Below are positions 22,456-29,849 of a DNA stretch of 45,927 nt, in pieces. The notes beneath the pieces are model-generated. The model ran no database searches, was not told the DNA's origin, and worked only from the letters and a program-made list of their open reading frames with translations. The stretch covers positions 1 through 45,927 of the IMG/VR virus record IMGVR_UViG_3300002835_000342; one strand, written 5' to 3'. Position 1 is the first letter of the stretch, and each line of letters opens with the position of its first letter. The DNA comes from a virus. Both the position numbers and the translations under genes were made by a program.

Positions 22456-24018
22456 ATGGAAATTGATATATTTGGATTTCAGTTTGGAAAAAAACAGCCA
22501 ACAAAGGCTGATGCCCGAGAGCAAGCGGTACAAGCATTTGCTGCTCCAGAGATGTTTGATGGTACTGTAACTGTTGAAGCTGGTGGATTTTTTGGAACTG
22601 CTCTGGATTACGCTGCAACAATGCGTGATGAACAACAGTCTGTTATTCAGTATCGTAATATGTCGGTATATCCAGAACTAGATAATGCTATTGATGAAAT
22701 TGTAAATGCTGCAATTGTTCCCGGCACCGATCACAAGCCAGTAAAATTAGATTTATCGAATTGCAACATTTCAGAAAATATTAAAACAAAAATATACAAA
22801 GAATTTGAAACGGTTTTACATCTGTTAGATTTTAATCACAGATCTTATGAAACCTTTCGTCGTTGGTATATTGATTCCAAGATTTATTATAATCTTGTAA
22901 TTGATAAAGACTTACCAATGGAAGGTATTCAGGAAATCATTCCAATTGATCCATTAAAGATTAAAAAAATCCGTAAGCTCAAAAAAGAAATGGACAAGGG
23001 AACAAACGGAACTCCTGTTCAGTTAGTCAAAGATATTGAAGAATTTTATGTGTATACAAATACAGATAAAGAATCTTATATCATGACTGGACCACAAGGT
23101 CTCCATCTATCTTTGGATAGCGTTGTTTATGTTCCATCTGGATTGGTAGATCTAAACAGCAAGCGAGTTTTGGGTTATTTGCATAAAGCAATCAGACCAT
23201 TAAACATGTTGCGTCAAATGGAAGATGCATTGCTTGTTTATAGAATTGCCCGTGCCCCAGAAAGAAGAGTATTTTACGTAGACGTTGGTCAGCTTCCAAA
23301 ACAAAAAGCCGAACAATATATGCGTGATATGATGAGCCGTTTCCGCACTCGGTTAATTTATAACCAAGATACTGGTGAAATCAGAGATGAGCGCAAATTC
23401 ATGTCTGTTCTGGAAGACTATTGGTTACCTCGCCGTGAAGGATCACGTGGTACAGAGATCACCACTTTGCCGGGAGCACAATCTCTTTCCCAAATTGAAG
23501 ATGCCGAGTACTTCAAAAAGAAACTTTATGGTGCCCTCAATGTACCACTAAGCCGCTTGACTCCAGAAAGCAATGGTTTCAACATGGGTAGATCTACTGA
23601 GATCACTCGTGAAGAAATTAAATTCTATAAGTTTATTGACAGATTAAGATTTCAGTTCTCCAAATTATTCTTGGATACACTCAGAGTTCAGTTGCTCCTT
23701 AAAGGAGTAATGACAGACGAGGATTGGAGACAGCTCAAAACAGATATCAAAGTAGTTTTCAACACCGACAACTATTTCTGGGATCTAAAAGAAGCAGAAA
23801 TTCTTTCAGAGCGTATAAAGATGCTTTCTTTTGTTGAGCCATACATTGGTAAATATTTCTCTACAGATTATGTAAAAACCAATATCTTGAAATATTTGCC
23901 TGAAGATCTGATTGAACTAGAAAAACAAATGCAGATTGACAGACAACGAATAGCACAGGAGCAGGCAGCAATGGCTGCACAGCAAGCCGCACAAGCCCAA
24001 GAAGGCCAGCCTCAGTAA
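22456..24018 (+). CDS. 20: Portal protein gp20
   Basis: 520 residues, almost identical in length to T4 gp20 (524). The dodecameric portal initiates prohead assembly and is the channel for DNA packaging and ejection. Conserved blocks in order: RNMSVYPELDNAIDEIVNAA, KPVKLDLSNCNISENIKTKI, LLDFNHRSYETFRRWYIDSK, IRPLNMLRQMEDALLVYRIA, RAPERRVFYVDVGQLPKQKA, GSRGTEITTLPGAQSL and LYGALNVPLSRLTPES. The C-terminus is Gln/Ala-rich (about 495-520), as in many portals. AAGGTGA lies before the ATG. It heads the portal-core-protease-scaffold-capsid module. Confidence 0.95.
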   Translation: MEIDIFGFQFGKKQPTKADAREQAVQAFAAPEMFDGTVTVEAGGFFGTALDYAATMRDEQQSVIQYRNMSVYPELDNAIDEIVNAAIVPGTDHKPVKLDLSNCNISENIKTKIYKEFETVLHLLDFNHRSYETFRRWYIDSKIYYNLVIDKDLPMEGIQEIIPIDPLKIKKIRKLKKEMDKGTNGTPVQLVKDIEEFYVYTNTDKESYIMTGPQGLHLSLDSVVYVPSGLVDLNSKRVLGYLHKAIRPLNMLRQMEDALLVYRIARAPERRVFYVDVGQLPKQKAEQYMRDMMSRFRTRLIYNQDTGEIRDERKFMSVLEDYWLPRREGSRGTEITTLPGAQSLSQIEDAEYFKKKLYGALNVPLSRLTPESNGFNMGRSTEITREEIKFYKFIDRLRFQFSKLFLDTLRVQLLLKGVMTDEDWRQLKTDIKVVFNTDNYFWDLKEAEILSERIKMLSFVEPYIGKYFSTDYVKTNILKYLPEDLIELEKQMQIDRQRIAQEQAAMAAQQAAQAQEGQPQ

Positions 24019-24019
24019 T

Positions 24020-24433
24020 ATGAAAAATATCACTACTACACTATTAAAAAACAGTATTGAAGGATTGTTATCCAAAAATGAGAAATTTTTTAAACAAAAT
24101 TTAACTCAAGCTTTGGCAATAAAACTTCATGAAAGCTTTTTGCAAGTCAAAAATAATGTATCTAAAAAGTTATTGTATACTGAAGAACAGACGCCTGATT
24201 CTATTGAATTAAAAGAATTTATTGATTTCACAGAAAATTTTAATCCAGGGATACATAAATTTAAAAATGGTTTTAGTATAAATATCTCAGAGTCTGATGT
24301 AGTTTTGTTAAAAAAACTTTTTGAATCTTTGAGTCCTGAAAATAGACAAAAAATGGTATCAGAGATTTTAACAAATGAAGAAGCTTTAAAACAACATCTA
24401 ACATTTTCACAGAAAGTAAAAAATTTAATATGA
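24020..24433 (+). CDS. Probable prohead core protein (gp68-like)
   Basis: 137 residues, close to T4 gp68 (141), beginning one base after the portal stop. In T4, two small core proteins, gp67 and gp68, lie between portal (20) and protease (21) and set head shape. This protein lies there and has the expected helical, Lys/Glu-rich character: IEGLLSKNEKFFKQNL, LAIKLHESFLQVKNNVSKKL, then an acidic middle and VLLKKLFESLSPENRQKMV. The first 50 residues resemble the motif of the small downstream frame. Sequence similarity to T4 gp68 itself is not obvious by eye, so position and composition are the main support. Confidence 0.5.
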   Translation: MKNITTTLLKNSIEGLLSKNEKFFKQNLTQALAIKLHESFLQVKNNVSKKLLYTEEQTPDSIELKEFIDFTENFNPGIHKFKNGFSINISESDVVLLKKLFESLSPENRQKMVSEILTNEEALKQHLTFSQKVKNLI

Positions 24434-24594
24434 AAAACAACATCCGCCAAATGATCAAAAATGTAGTACAAGAAAACGCCGTATCCTTTAAAAATGAAAC
24501 CTCAAAGGTTCTTTATAACAAGGTAGGGCAACGTCTACAAGAACAGTACAAAACTGTTGCCAAAACCATTTTAGGCAAGAAAGAACAAGAATGA
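24430..24594 (+). CDS. Small prohead core protein (gp67-like), 54 residues
   Basis: A 54-codon frame that joins its neighbours by ATGA overlaps on both sides: its ATG overlaps the stop of the 137-residue gene and its TGA overlaps the gp21 ATG. The peptide is basic and helical: IRQMIKNVVQENAVSFKNET, VLYNKVGQRLQEQYKTVAKT. Small core proteins of T4-like phages carry a similar helix ending in a charged tail. T4 gp67 has 80 residues and an acidic C-terminus that is missing here. The exact tiling between two genes is strong evidence that it is translated; the function is inferred from position. Confidence 0.65.
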   Translation: MKNNIRQMIKNVVQENAVSFKNETSKVLYNKVGQRLQEQYKTVAKTILGKKEQE

Positions 24595-25238
24595 AGCTAA
24601 TCACGGAACTAACAGAAGACATCAAGTACATCAAAGAGAATGTAGGAAATGGTGAAAAGACCTACTTCATTGAAGGTGTCTTCATGCAATCTGGCGTAAA
24701 AAACCGCAATGGCCGCATATATCCACAAGGCACTTTATTAAAAGAGTGCAAGCGTTATATCAATGAGTATGTTGACAAAGGTCGTGCATTGGGTGAATTG
24801 AATCATCCAACTGGCCCAACAGTCAATCTTGACCGAGTATCCCATATTGTCAAAGAACTTCATGAAGATGGTCAAAACATCTATGGTAAAGCTAAAGTTT
24901 TAGATACCCCAATGGGAAAGATTGTAAAAAATCTTATCGATGAGGGTGCACAGCTTGGTGTATCAACTCGTGGTATGGGTTCTCTAAAAGCTAAGAATGG
25001 TTACCAAGAAGTTCAAGAAGACTTTATGTTGGCCGCTATTGATATCGTTGCCGATCCATCTGCTCCAAATGCCTTTGTAAACGGTATCATGGAAGGCAGA
25101 GAATGGATGTTTGTTGAAGGATCGTGGCAAGAAAGAGAAGCTGCCGAAGCAAGAAAACTTATTAAAACATCACCTTCCAGACTTCTTAATAGAAATATTG
25201 TCAACGTATTTGAAGAATATTTTCGTAAAATAAAATAA
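24591..25238 (+). CDS. 21: Prohead core protease gp21
   Basis: 215 residues (T4 gp21 has 212). This serine protease sits in the prohead core and cleaves scaffold and capsid proteins during maturation. The family pattern is clear: TYFIEGVFMQSGVKNRNGRI YPQGTLL-type opening, catalytic His72 in GELNHPTGPTVNLDRVSHIV and Ser125 in LGVSTRGMGSL, followed by VQEDFMLAAIDIVADPSAPN. The start overlaps the preceding 54-residue gene as ATGA. Cleavage substrates in the window are gp22 and gp23 and perhaps the 246-residue protein immediately downstream, whose ATG overlaps the gp21 stop by one base. Confidence 0.95.
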   Translation: MKLITELTEDIKYIKENVGNGEKTYFIEGVFMQSGVKNRNGRIYPQGTLLKECKRYINEYVDKGRALGELNHPTGPTVNLDRVSHIVKELHEDGQNIYGKAKVLDTPMGKIVKNLIDEGAQLGVSTRGMGSLKAKNGYQEVQEDFMLAAIDIVADPSAPNAFVNGIMEGREWMFVEGSWQEREAAEARKLIKTSPSRLLNRNIVNVFEEYFRKIK

Positions 25239-25978
25239 TGTCCCACTTACCAGAACAAGCCAAGTTATATTTGGTTGAATCTTTAAATAATAAAATATTT
25301 GAAGAAAAAACCAAAGAAAAAACATTTAAATCAATTACTGGTTCTGATCCAGGAATGGGCGTTGGTACACCCGAACCAAAAGGTAAGAAAAAAGAACCAA
25401 ATGTATTGTTTGGGGACACCGAAGATTTTAATGTTGCTGGAGTTTCACTAAGTCCAGAAGTTGTTGCAACAGGATTATATGGTGTAGGAAAGGCTGCTGA
25501 TTATGCAGCCGATTGGCTTGATGCCTCTGGAGCACAAAAACTTGGTGGTGCTGCTGCAAAGGCTATCAACGCATCCGGTGTTGGTAATAATAAGGTTCTT
25601 GGTGGTATAGTAGGTGCAATTGGCTCAGGATTAGTTTCTGCTATCCCCGGCGCAGCATCAACACTTTTAAGACAAGTTTCAGATATAAGTGGTGCTAATT
25701 GGTTTGATGCAAATATTAAGAAAATTGGTAGAAGCACACAAGAATTGGCTGCACAGGGAGCCGGAAGCCCATGGACTGCTCTTGCAATACCCGGACAAGC
25801 AAGATCTGAACGAAAACCATATGACCCAAATAAAGAACAAGATGATGCCATAAAACAAGCTAAGCGTGAAGATGAACTTCAACGCTTCTCTGAGAGAGAT
25901 CAAGATAACGCTATAAGACAGGCCAGAAGACAAGAAGAGATTAAAGGTTTGCGATCTAAGGGTTATAAAATTCCATAA
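25238..25978 (+). CDS. Unknown protein between protease and scaffold, candidate internal head protein
   Basis: 246 residues; its ATG overlaps the gp21 stop (TAATG). T4 has no gene here. The N-terminus is helical (SHLPEQAKLYLVESLNNKIF), with an LxE-like site near IFE that resembles the gp21 cleavage motif (L/I-x-E). Residues 75-150 are rich in Gly and Ala with hydrophobic stretches (NNKVLGGIVGAIGSGLVSAI), suggesting membrane interaction. The C-terminus carries two 16-residue repeats, EQDDAIKQAKREDELQ (200-215) and DQDNAIRQARRQEEIK (221-236). Being cotranslated with the protease and next to the scaffold, it may be packaged in the head and possibly ejected with DNA. This is inference; no family is recognised. 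Confidence 0.55.
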   Translation: MSHLPEQAKLYLVESLNNKIFEEKTKEKTFKSITGSDPGMGVGTPEPKGKKKEPNVLFGDTEDFNVAGVSLSPEVVATGLYGVGKAADYAADWLDASGAQKLGGAAAKAINASGVGNNKVLGGIVGAIGSGLVSAIPGAASTLLRQVSDISGANWFDANIKKIGRSTQELAAQGAGSPWTALAIPGQARSERKPYDPNKEQDDAIKQAKREDELQRFSERDQDNAIRQARRQEEIKGLRSKGYKIP

Positions 25979-25989
25979 GTATCAGAACT

Positions 25990-25997
25990 ACTAAATA
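25990..25997 (+). promoter_or_regulatory. Late octamer ACTAAATA before gp22
   Basis: ACTAAATA lies 20 bases before the gp22 ATG at 26018, with an AAGGATT ribosome binding site between. The following AATT also matches the sequence after the gp23 octamer, so both genes share the longer core ACTAAATAATTT. Confidence 0.55.
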
Positions 25998-26017
25998 ATT
26001 TACAAGGATTCCTTTTT

Positions 26018-27046
26018 ATGAAAAACACACGCAAGAATAATATTACAGAAGAAAACGCAGCCATGGCTGGATACCCAATATCCGCTGGTGGCTCAGATAG
26101 AGATATGTCGGGAAGAGGCTCCCAAATTGCATCACCCATTGTTGCTGGCATTCCTGCAGTAATGGCTGGAATTGGTAAGCCCGGAGTTCCCGCAACAATG
26201 TCTGCTTCAGCTGGAATGGCCGCTGCTCCCAAGCAATCTTCTTCCGATGAGTCTGAAGAAGAAACCGAAGAAGTCGAAGAAGGTGGCGAAAATGAACCCG
26301 TTGAAACTAATGAAGAACTAAAGGCAGAATTTCATGATGCTTTGATTTCTCTTCTTGGTGAAGACGTTTCTCCATCGCTAATCAATCAACTAGAAGCTAT
26401 CTTTGAAGCAGCCGTCACTGAGCGCGTTGAAACCAAAGTTGCCAAGATTCTAGAAAACGTTGATGGTAATGTAAAGAATTATCTTGATAATGTCACCGAA
26501 TCTCTAGTTGAGAAGGTTGATGATTATCTAGATTACGTCGTAGAAGAATGGATGACCGACAATGCTGTTGCAGTTGAGCAAGGTGTCAAGACACAAATTG
26601 CAGAAAACTTCATCAGCGGTCTAAAGAATCTCTTTGAAAACCACTACATCGACGTTCCTGCCGAGAAGTACAATGTTCTTGATGAACTCTATGCTTCAAA
26701 CCGCGAACTAGAAGCTAAACTCAATGAAGCCGTTAAGTACAATATGAACCTCAAGAAGGAAGTTTCTTTGACAGAATGCGCAGGCATCTTTGTTGCTGAA
26801 ACCAGAGAACTTGCAGATACACAAATTGTCAAGCTACAAAATCTAATGGAAAATGTAGCCTTTACCAGCCCCGAAGAATACCGCGAAAAGCTCGTTGCTA
26901 TTCGTGAAAATTACCTAACTCGTTCTCGTCCAGTTTCCTCAAGAAATATTGAACCAGAGCAAACTTTCGTTCCCGTCAAACAAACATCAACAAACCTCGT
27001 AGAAAACTACGCTGGTGCACTTGGTAGACTCAATAAAAAAGTCTAA
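26018..27046 (+). CDS. 22: Prohead core scaffold protein gp22
   Basis: 342 residues (T4 gp22 has 269). It is the main internal scaffold around which gp23 assembles, and is degraded by gp21. The conserved portion is about residues 110-290: an acidic helix (LKAEFHDALISLLGEDVSPS), then the series VTERVETKVAKILENVDGNV, YLDNVTESLVEKVDDYLDYV and VVEEWMTDNAVAVEQGVKTQ, and VPAEKYNVLDELYASNRELE. The N-terminal 75 residues are Gly/Met/Pro/Ala-rich and probably disordered, and account for the extra length. The gene uses more G- and C-ending codons than the baseplate genes, fitting abundant synthesis. A late octamer and an AAGGAT site precede it. Confidence 0.9.
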   Translation: MKNTRKNNITEENAAMAGYPISAGGSDRDMSGRGSQIASPIVAGIPAVMAGIGKPGVPATMSASAGMAAAPKQSSSDESEEETEEVEEGGENEPVETNEELKAEFHDALISLLGEDVSPSLINQLEAIFEAAVTERVETKVAKILENVDGNVKNYLDNVTESLVEKVDDYLDYVVEEWMTDNAVAVEQGVKTQIAENFISGLKNLFENHYIDVPAEKYNVLDELYASNRELEAKLNEAVKYNMNLKKEVSLTECAGIFVAETRELADTQIVKLQNLMENVAFTSPEEYREKLVAIRENYLTRSRPVSSRNIEPEQTFVPVKQTSTNLVENYAGALGRLNKKV

Positions 27047-27057
27047 ACTTTCACTTT

Positions 27058-27065
27058 ACTAAATA
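27058..27065 (+). promoter_or_regulatory. Late octamer ACTAAATA before gp23
   Basis: ACTAAATAATTTTA begins 38 bases before the gp23 ATG. A good TTAGGAG ribosome binding site is located between. T4 gene 23 is likewise driven by a strong late promoter. Confidence 0.6.
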
Positions 27066-27095
27066 ATTTTACTCAATTAGGAGATAATAACTACA

Positions 27096-28553
27096 ATGAA
27101 TTTTCAAGAAAACACACCATATGACATTCTCACAGAAAAGTGGGATCCTGTCTTAAGTCATGAAGCCCTTCCCGCAATCAAAGATGACTATCGCAAGAAA
27201 GTCACCGCAGTTCTTTTAGAAAACCAAGAACAAGCTCTTCGCCAACAACATCTCTATGAAGATATGGGTGGCAACGCCAATCTTGGTGGCCCATCCACTT
27301 CAACCGGATACAACACCGGTGCAGTATCTGGTTATGACCCCGTTCTAATCAGCCTCATTCGTCGTTCTATGCCAAATCTAATGGCATACGATATCTGCGG
27401 CGTTCAACCAATGACTGCCCCAACTGGCCTCATCTTTGCTATGCGTGCTAATTACCAATACGCTGGTACTGGTAAGACTTATGCTGAGTCTGGTTACGTT
27501 GAAGCAATGTTCCAAGAACCACAAGCTTCTTACGGTGGTTCAGGTTGGACTTTGGGCTCAACCTTTGCCAACTCTAAGGGTCTATCTGCTGGTTATAATG
27601 CTGCTGCAGGTATTATTCCAACTGGTACCGAACTCCAAAATCTCCGCGCTATCCTAACTTCCAGTGGTGAAGGTATCGGTAACAACCCCCTCATCGCAGG
27701 TGCTTGCGGCGCAGGCATTGGTTTGAAGTATACCAATGGTCAATATGCTACATGGAATCAAATGGCATTCAGCATCGACCGCGTTGCTGTACAAGCCAAG
27801 ACCCGTGCTCTAAGCAGCAACTATACTGTCGAACTAGCCCAAGATCTCAAGGCTGTTCACGGTCTAGATGCCGAAGCAGAGTTGGCTAACCTACTCAGCA
27901 CCGAAATTCTTGCCGAAATCAACCGTGAAATCGTCAAGACCATTTACTACGTTGCTAAGAGTGGTTCACAACAAAATGACCTCACAACCAAGGGAACCTA
28001 TGATCTTGATGATGATTCAGATGGCCGTTGGTCTGCCGAACGTTTCCGTGGCTTAAGTTTCCAAATTGAGCGCGAATGCAATGCAATCGCCAAGGAAACC
28101 CGCCGTGGTAAGGGCAACTTCATCATCTGCGATAGCGATACCGCAGCCGCCCTCGCAATGTCTGGATTCATGAGCCTAAGCCCTGCTATCTCACCACAAA
28201 TCAATGCTGATGATACTCAAAGCACCTTTGCTGGTGTTCTAAGTGGTAAGATCAAGGTTTACATTGATCCATATAGCCCACTCGGTTATAACTTCTTCGT
28301 TGCTGGTTATAAGGGTGAATCGCCATATGATGCTGGATTGTTCTACTGCCCATACGTTCCGCTACAAATGGTACGTGCAGTTGATCCAAATACTTTCCAA
28401 CCTCGTATTGCCTTCAAGACCCGTTATGGTGTAGTTGCTAACCCATATGTTCTCAATAGCAGCAACGTCCCAGACGCTGATACCTTGACTGCCGGTCTCA
28501 ACCAATACTACCGCTTGACCAGAGTTACCAACCTCCACGGTAACACCATCTAA
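27096..28553 (+). CDS. 23: Major capsid protein gp23
   Basis: 485 residues (T4 gp23 has 521). It builds the icosahedral head with the HK97 fold. Diagnostic stretches: LISLIRRSMPNLMAYDICGV QPMTAPTGLIFAMRANY-type block (residues about 87-125), YTVELAQDLKAVHGLDAEAE, LANLLSTEILAEINREIVKT and the C-terminal FQPRIAFKTRYGVVANPYV. The gp21-type cleavage is probably after Glu55 (HLYE, then DMGG), equivalent to the T4 site after residue 65; another possible site is LLE at 40-42. A separate vertex paralogue (gp24) is not present beside it. Codon use is the most G+C-rich in the virion module and a strong terminator follows. Confidence 0.97.
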   Translation: MNFQENTPYDILTEKWDPVLSHEALPAIKDDYRKKVTAVLLENQEQALRQQHLYEDMGGNANLGGPSTSTGYNTGAVSGYDPVLISLIRRSMPNLMAYDICGVQPMTAPTGLIFAMRANYQYAGTGKTYAESGYVEAMFQEPQASYGGSGWTLGSTFANSKGLSAGYNAAAGIIPTGTELQNLRAILTSSGEGIGNNPLIAGACGAGIGLKYTNGQYATWNQMAFSIDRVAVQAKTRALSSNYTVELAQDLKAVHGLDAEAELANLLSTEILAEINREIVKTIYYVAKSGSQQNDLTTKGTYDLDDDSDGRWSAERFRGLSFQIERECNAIAKETRRGKGNFIICDSDTAAALAMSGFMSLSPAISPQINADDTQSTFAGVLSGKIKVYIDPYSPLGYNFFVAGYKGESPYDAGLFYCPYVPLQMVRAVDPNTFQPRIAFKTRYGVVANPYVLNSSNVPDADTLTAGLNQYYRLTRVTNLHGNTI

Positions 28554-28587
28554 TTGATGGGGTCTTGAGAAAAGTAGGAAACCTTTC

Positions 28588-28623
28588 GAAGTCCTCCCCA
28601 GAAATGGGGAGGACTTCTGTTTT
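28588..28623 (+). terminator. Intrinsic terminator after gp23
   Basis: GAAGTCCTCCCC, six-base loop, GGGGAGGACTTC (perfect 12-base-pair stem, 28588-28599 and 28606-28617), followed by TGTTTT. It lies 34 bases after the gp23 stop and just before the late octamer of the next gene, so it separates two late units. Confidence 0.9.
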
Positions 28624-28625
28624 GG

Positions 28626-28633
28626 GATAAATA
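28626..28633 (+). promoter_or_regulatory. Late octamer GATAAATA after the gp23 terminator
   Basis: GATAAATA followed by exactly five bases and the ATG at 28639. There is no Shine-Dalgarno sequence, so this is one of the four octamer-N5-ATG arrangements in the window. Confidence 0.55.
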
Positions 28634-28638
28634 ATTTT

Positions 28639-29163
28639 ATGAGCTGCAATTCAAACATCAATCCACTTTACAACAGTTATTTTACCTTAGTCTTTGGAAG
28701 AGGTACAAAGCAGTTTGAATTGAATTGCCAGAGAGTCAATCTTCCCGGATGCACCGTACCAGACACAGCACAACCTACAATTTTTGGAACAACGGTACCA
28801 GTTCCAACTATGCAATTTAACTATGAAACTTTAAATGTAGAATTTATAGTTGATTCAAGATTGGAAAATTGGAAGAGTTTATATTCGTGGATGCGCAATT
28901 TGGCAAATATTGAAAACGACGACCAAAACAATATCAAATATCAAGATTGGCACAGAAGTGCAAATTTATTAATATACGATCCAACATCAACTTGTACAAA
29001 TTTAACAGTAACTTTTAAATATATTGTTCCAACAAATTTAAGTGGAGTTATATTTCAATCAGATAGTGCTGATGCGATTTTGCAAAAAGCAAGTTGTAAA
29101 TTTAAATTTTCGTATTATACGTTAGATCCTGATGCCCCCGATGATCTGACAAATCAAGTTTAA
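28639..29163 (+). CDS. Tube-fold structural protein (gp19/gp54 type)
   Basis: 174 residues. The layout is that of a tail-tube-fold protein: YNSYFTLVFGRGTKQFELNC, QRVNLPGCTVPDTAQPTIFG, then VPTMQFNYETLNVEFIVDSR LENWKSLYSWMRNL. The last block, with V-x-F-I-V-D followed by a W-x-x-x-Y-x-W-M helix, is common in tube-initiator or adaptor proteins of marine T4-like phages as I recall them. It is transcribed as its own late unit after the gp23 terminator. It might be the real gp54-type initiator, with the protein at 7620-8228 another adaptor. Its stop overlaps the convergent gene through a shared TTAA at 29160-29163. Confidence 0.6.
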   Translation: MSCNSNINPLYNSYFTLVFGRGTKQFELNCQRVNLPGCTVPDTAQPTIFGTTVPVPTMQFNYETLNVEFIVDSRLENWKSLYSWMRNLANIENDDQNNIKYQDWHRSANLLIYDPTSTCTNLTVTFKYIVPTNLSGVIFQSDSADAILQKASCKFKFSYYTLDPDAPDDLTNQV

Positions 29164-29828
29164 AGATAATCTTTAGGATCATCTGACCAGCTTTCAGCTG
29201 ATTTTGGGTCCCCTTCTGGATTAAAAGGCAGTTTTTTAATCTCAGGATTCATTGTACGGCGTTTCTTTGGTTTGGGTGGGCTTGGAGCCTCTTCTTGTGG
29301 AGTATCCATTATAGCCGATTCTGCTTCAGATTCTTCTATTTCCTCAATATCATCATCTTCTATTAAAATTTCAGCAGCTTCAAAACTATCGATCATGTCA
29401 TTTACAAAATTTACAAAATCTTCATTTGTAAAAAGATCGTTCAACATTTGAAGCCCTGCTTCATGGCCAAATTTCATATCATCTGGCATTGGAGCAATTG
29501 TTGTCTTCGAATCTGTCTGCATGGTCATGAAGAATACTTCATACATTTTTTCTAATTCTAATGCTGGAGAACCCATGTAGACTATTACATTTCGTGATAA
29601 TGAAATTTCATAACCACGTATGTTTGAAAGATAGTTTGTAAGTTTTACGTATTCTATTAGTTCACTTTTTTCATCACGAACTACATATGTTTCAATACGA
29701 GCAGGTAACTTAATTGAAATTCTATCGGGGTATGCTTCATTTACCATACCAATTATTTCTTCACCTGAAGTAAGCTTAACAACTCGCAATACACCGCCAA
29801 AAGAATTCTCGGGAAGTGATTCGGACAT
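29160..29828 (-). CDS. Sm-like protein with acidic tail
   Basis: 222 residues. Residues 10-105 look like an Sm/LSm-type barrel: GGVLRVVKLTSGEEIIGMVN, ISIKLPARIETYVVRD, YVKLTNYLSN and NVIVYMGSPALELEKMYEVF. The remainder contains an acidic helix, IEDDDIEEIEESEAESAIMD, and a Pro/Lys-rich tail with PPKPKKRRT. The N-terminal half resembles the 100-residue protein at 2180-2482. A GGGAGG ribosome binding site lies nine bases before the ATG and a late octamer GATAAATA is upstream, inside the end of uvsW. An RNA-binding or assembly role is inference. Homologous Sm-like proteins in T4-like phages have, to my knowledge, no established function. Confidence 0.5.
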   Translation of the reverse strand: MSESLPENSFGGVLRVVKLTSGEEIIGMVNEAYPDRISIKLPARIETYVVRDEKSELIEYVKLTNYLSNIRGYEISLSRNVIVYMGSPALELEKMYEVFFMTMQTDSKTTIAPMPDDMKFGHEAGLQMLNDLFTNEDFVNFVNDMIDSFEAAEILIEDDDIEEIEESEAESAIMDTPQEEAPSPPKPKKRRTMNPEIKKLPFNPEGDPKSAESWSDDPKDYL

Positions 29829-29849
29829 ATGTATGTCCTCCCTTCTCTA

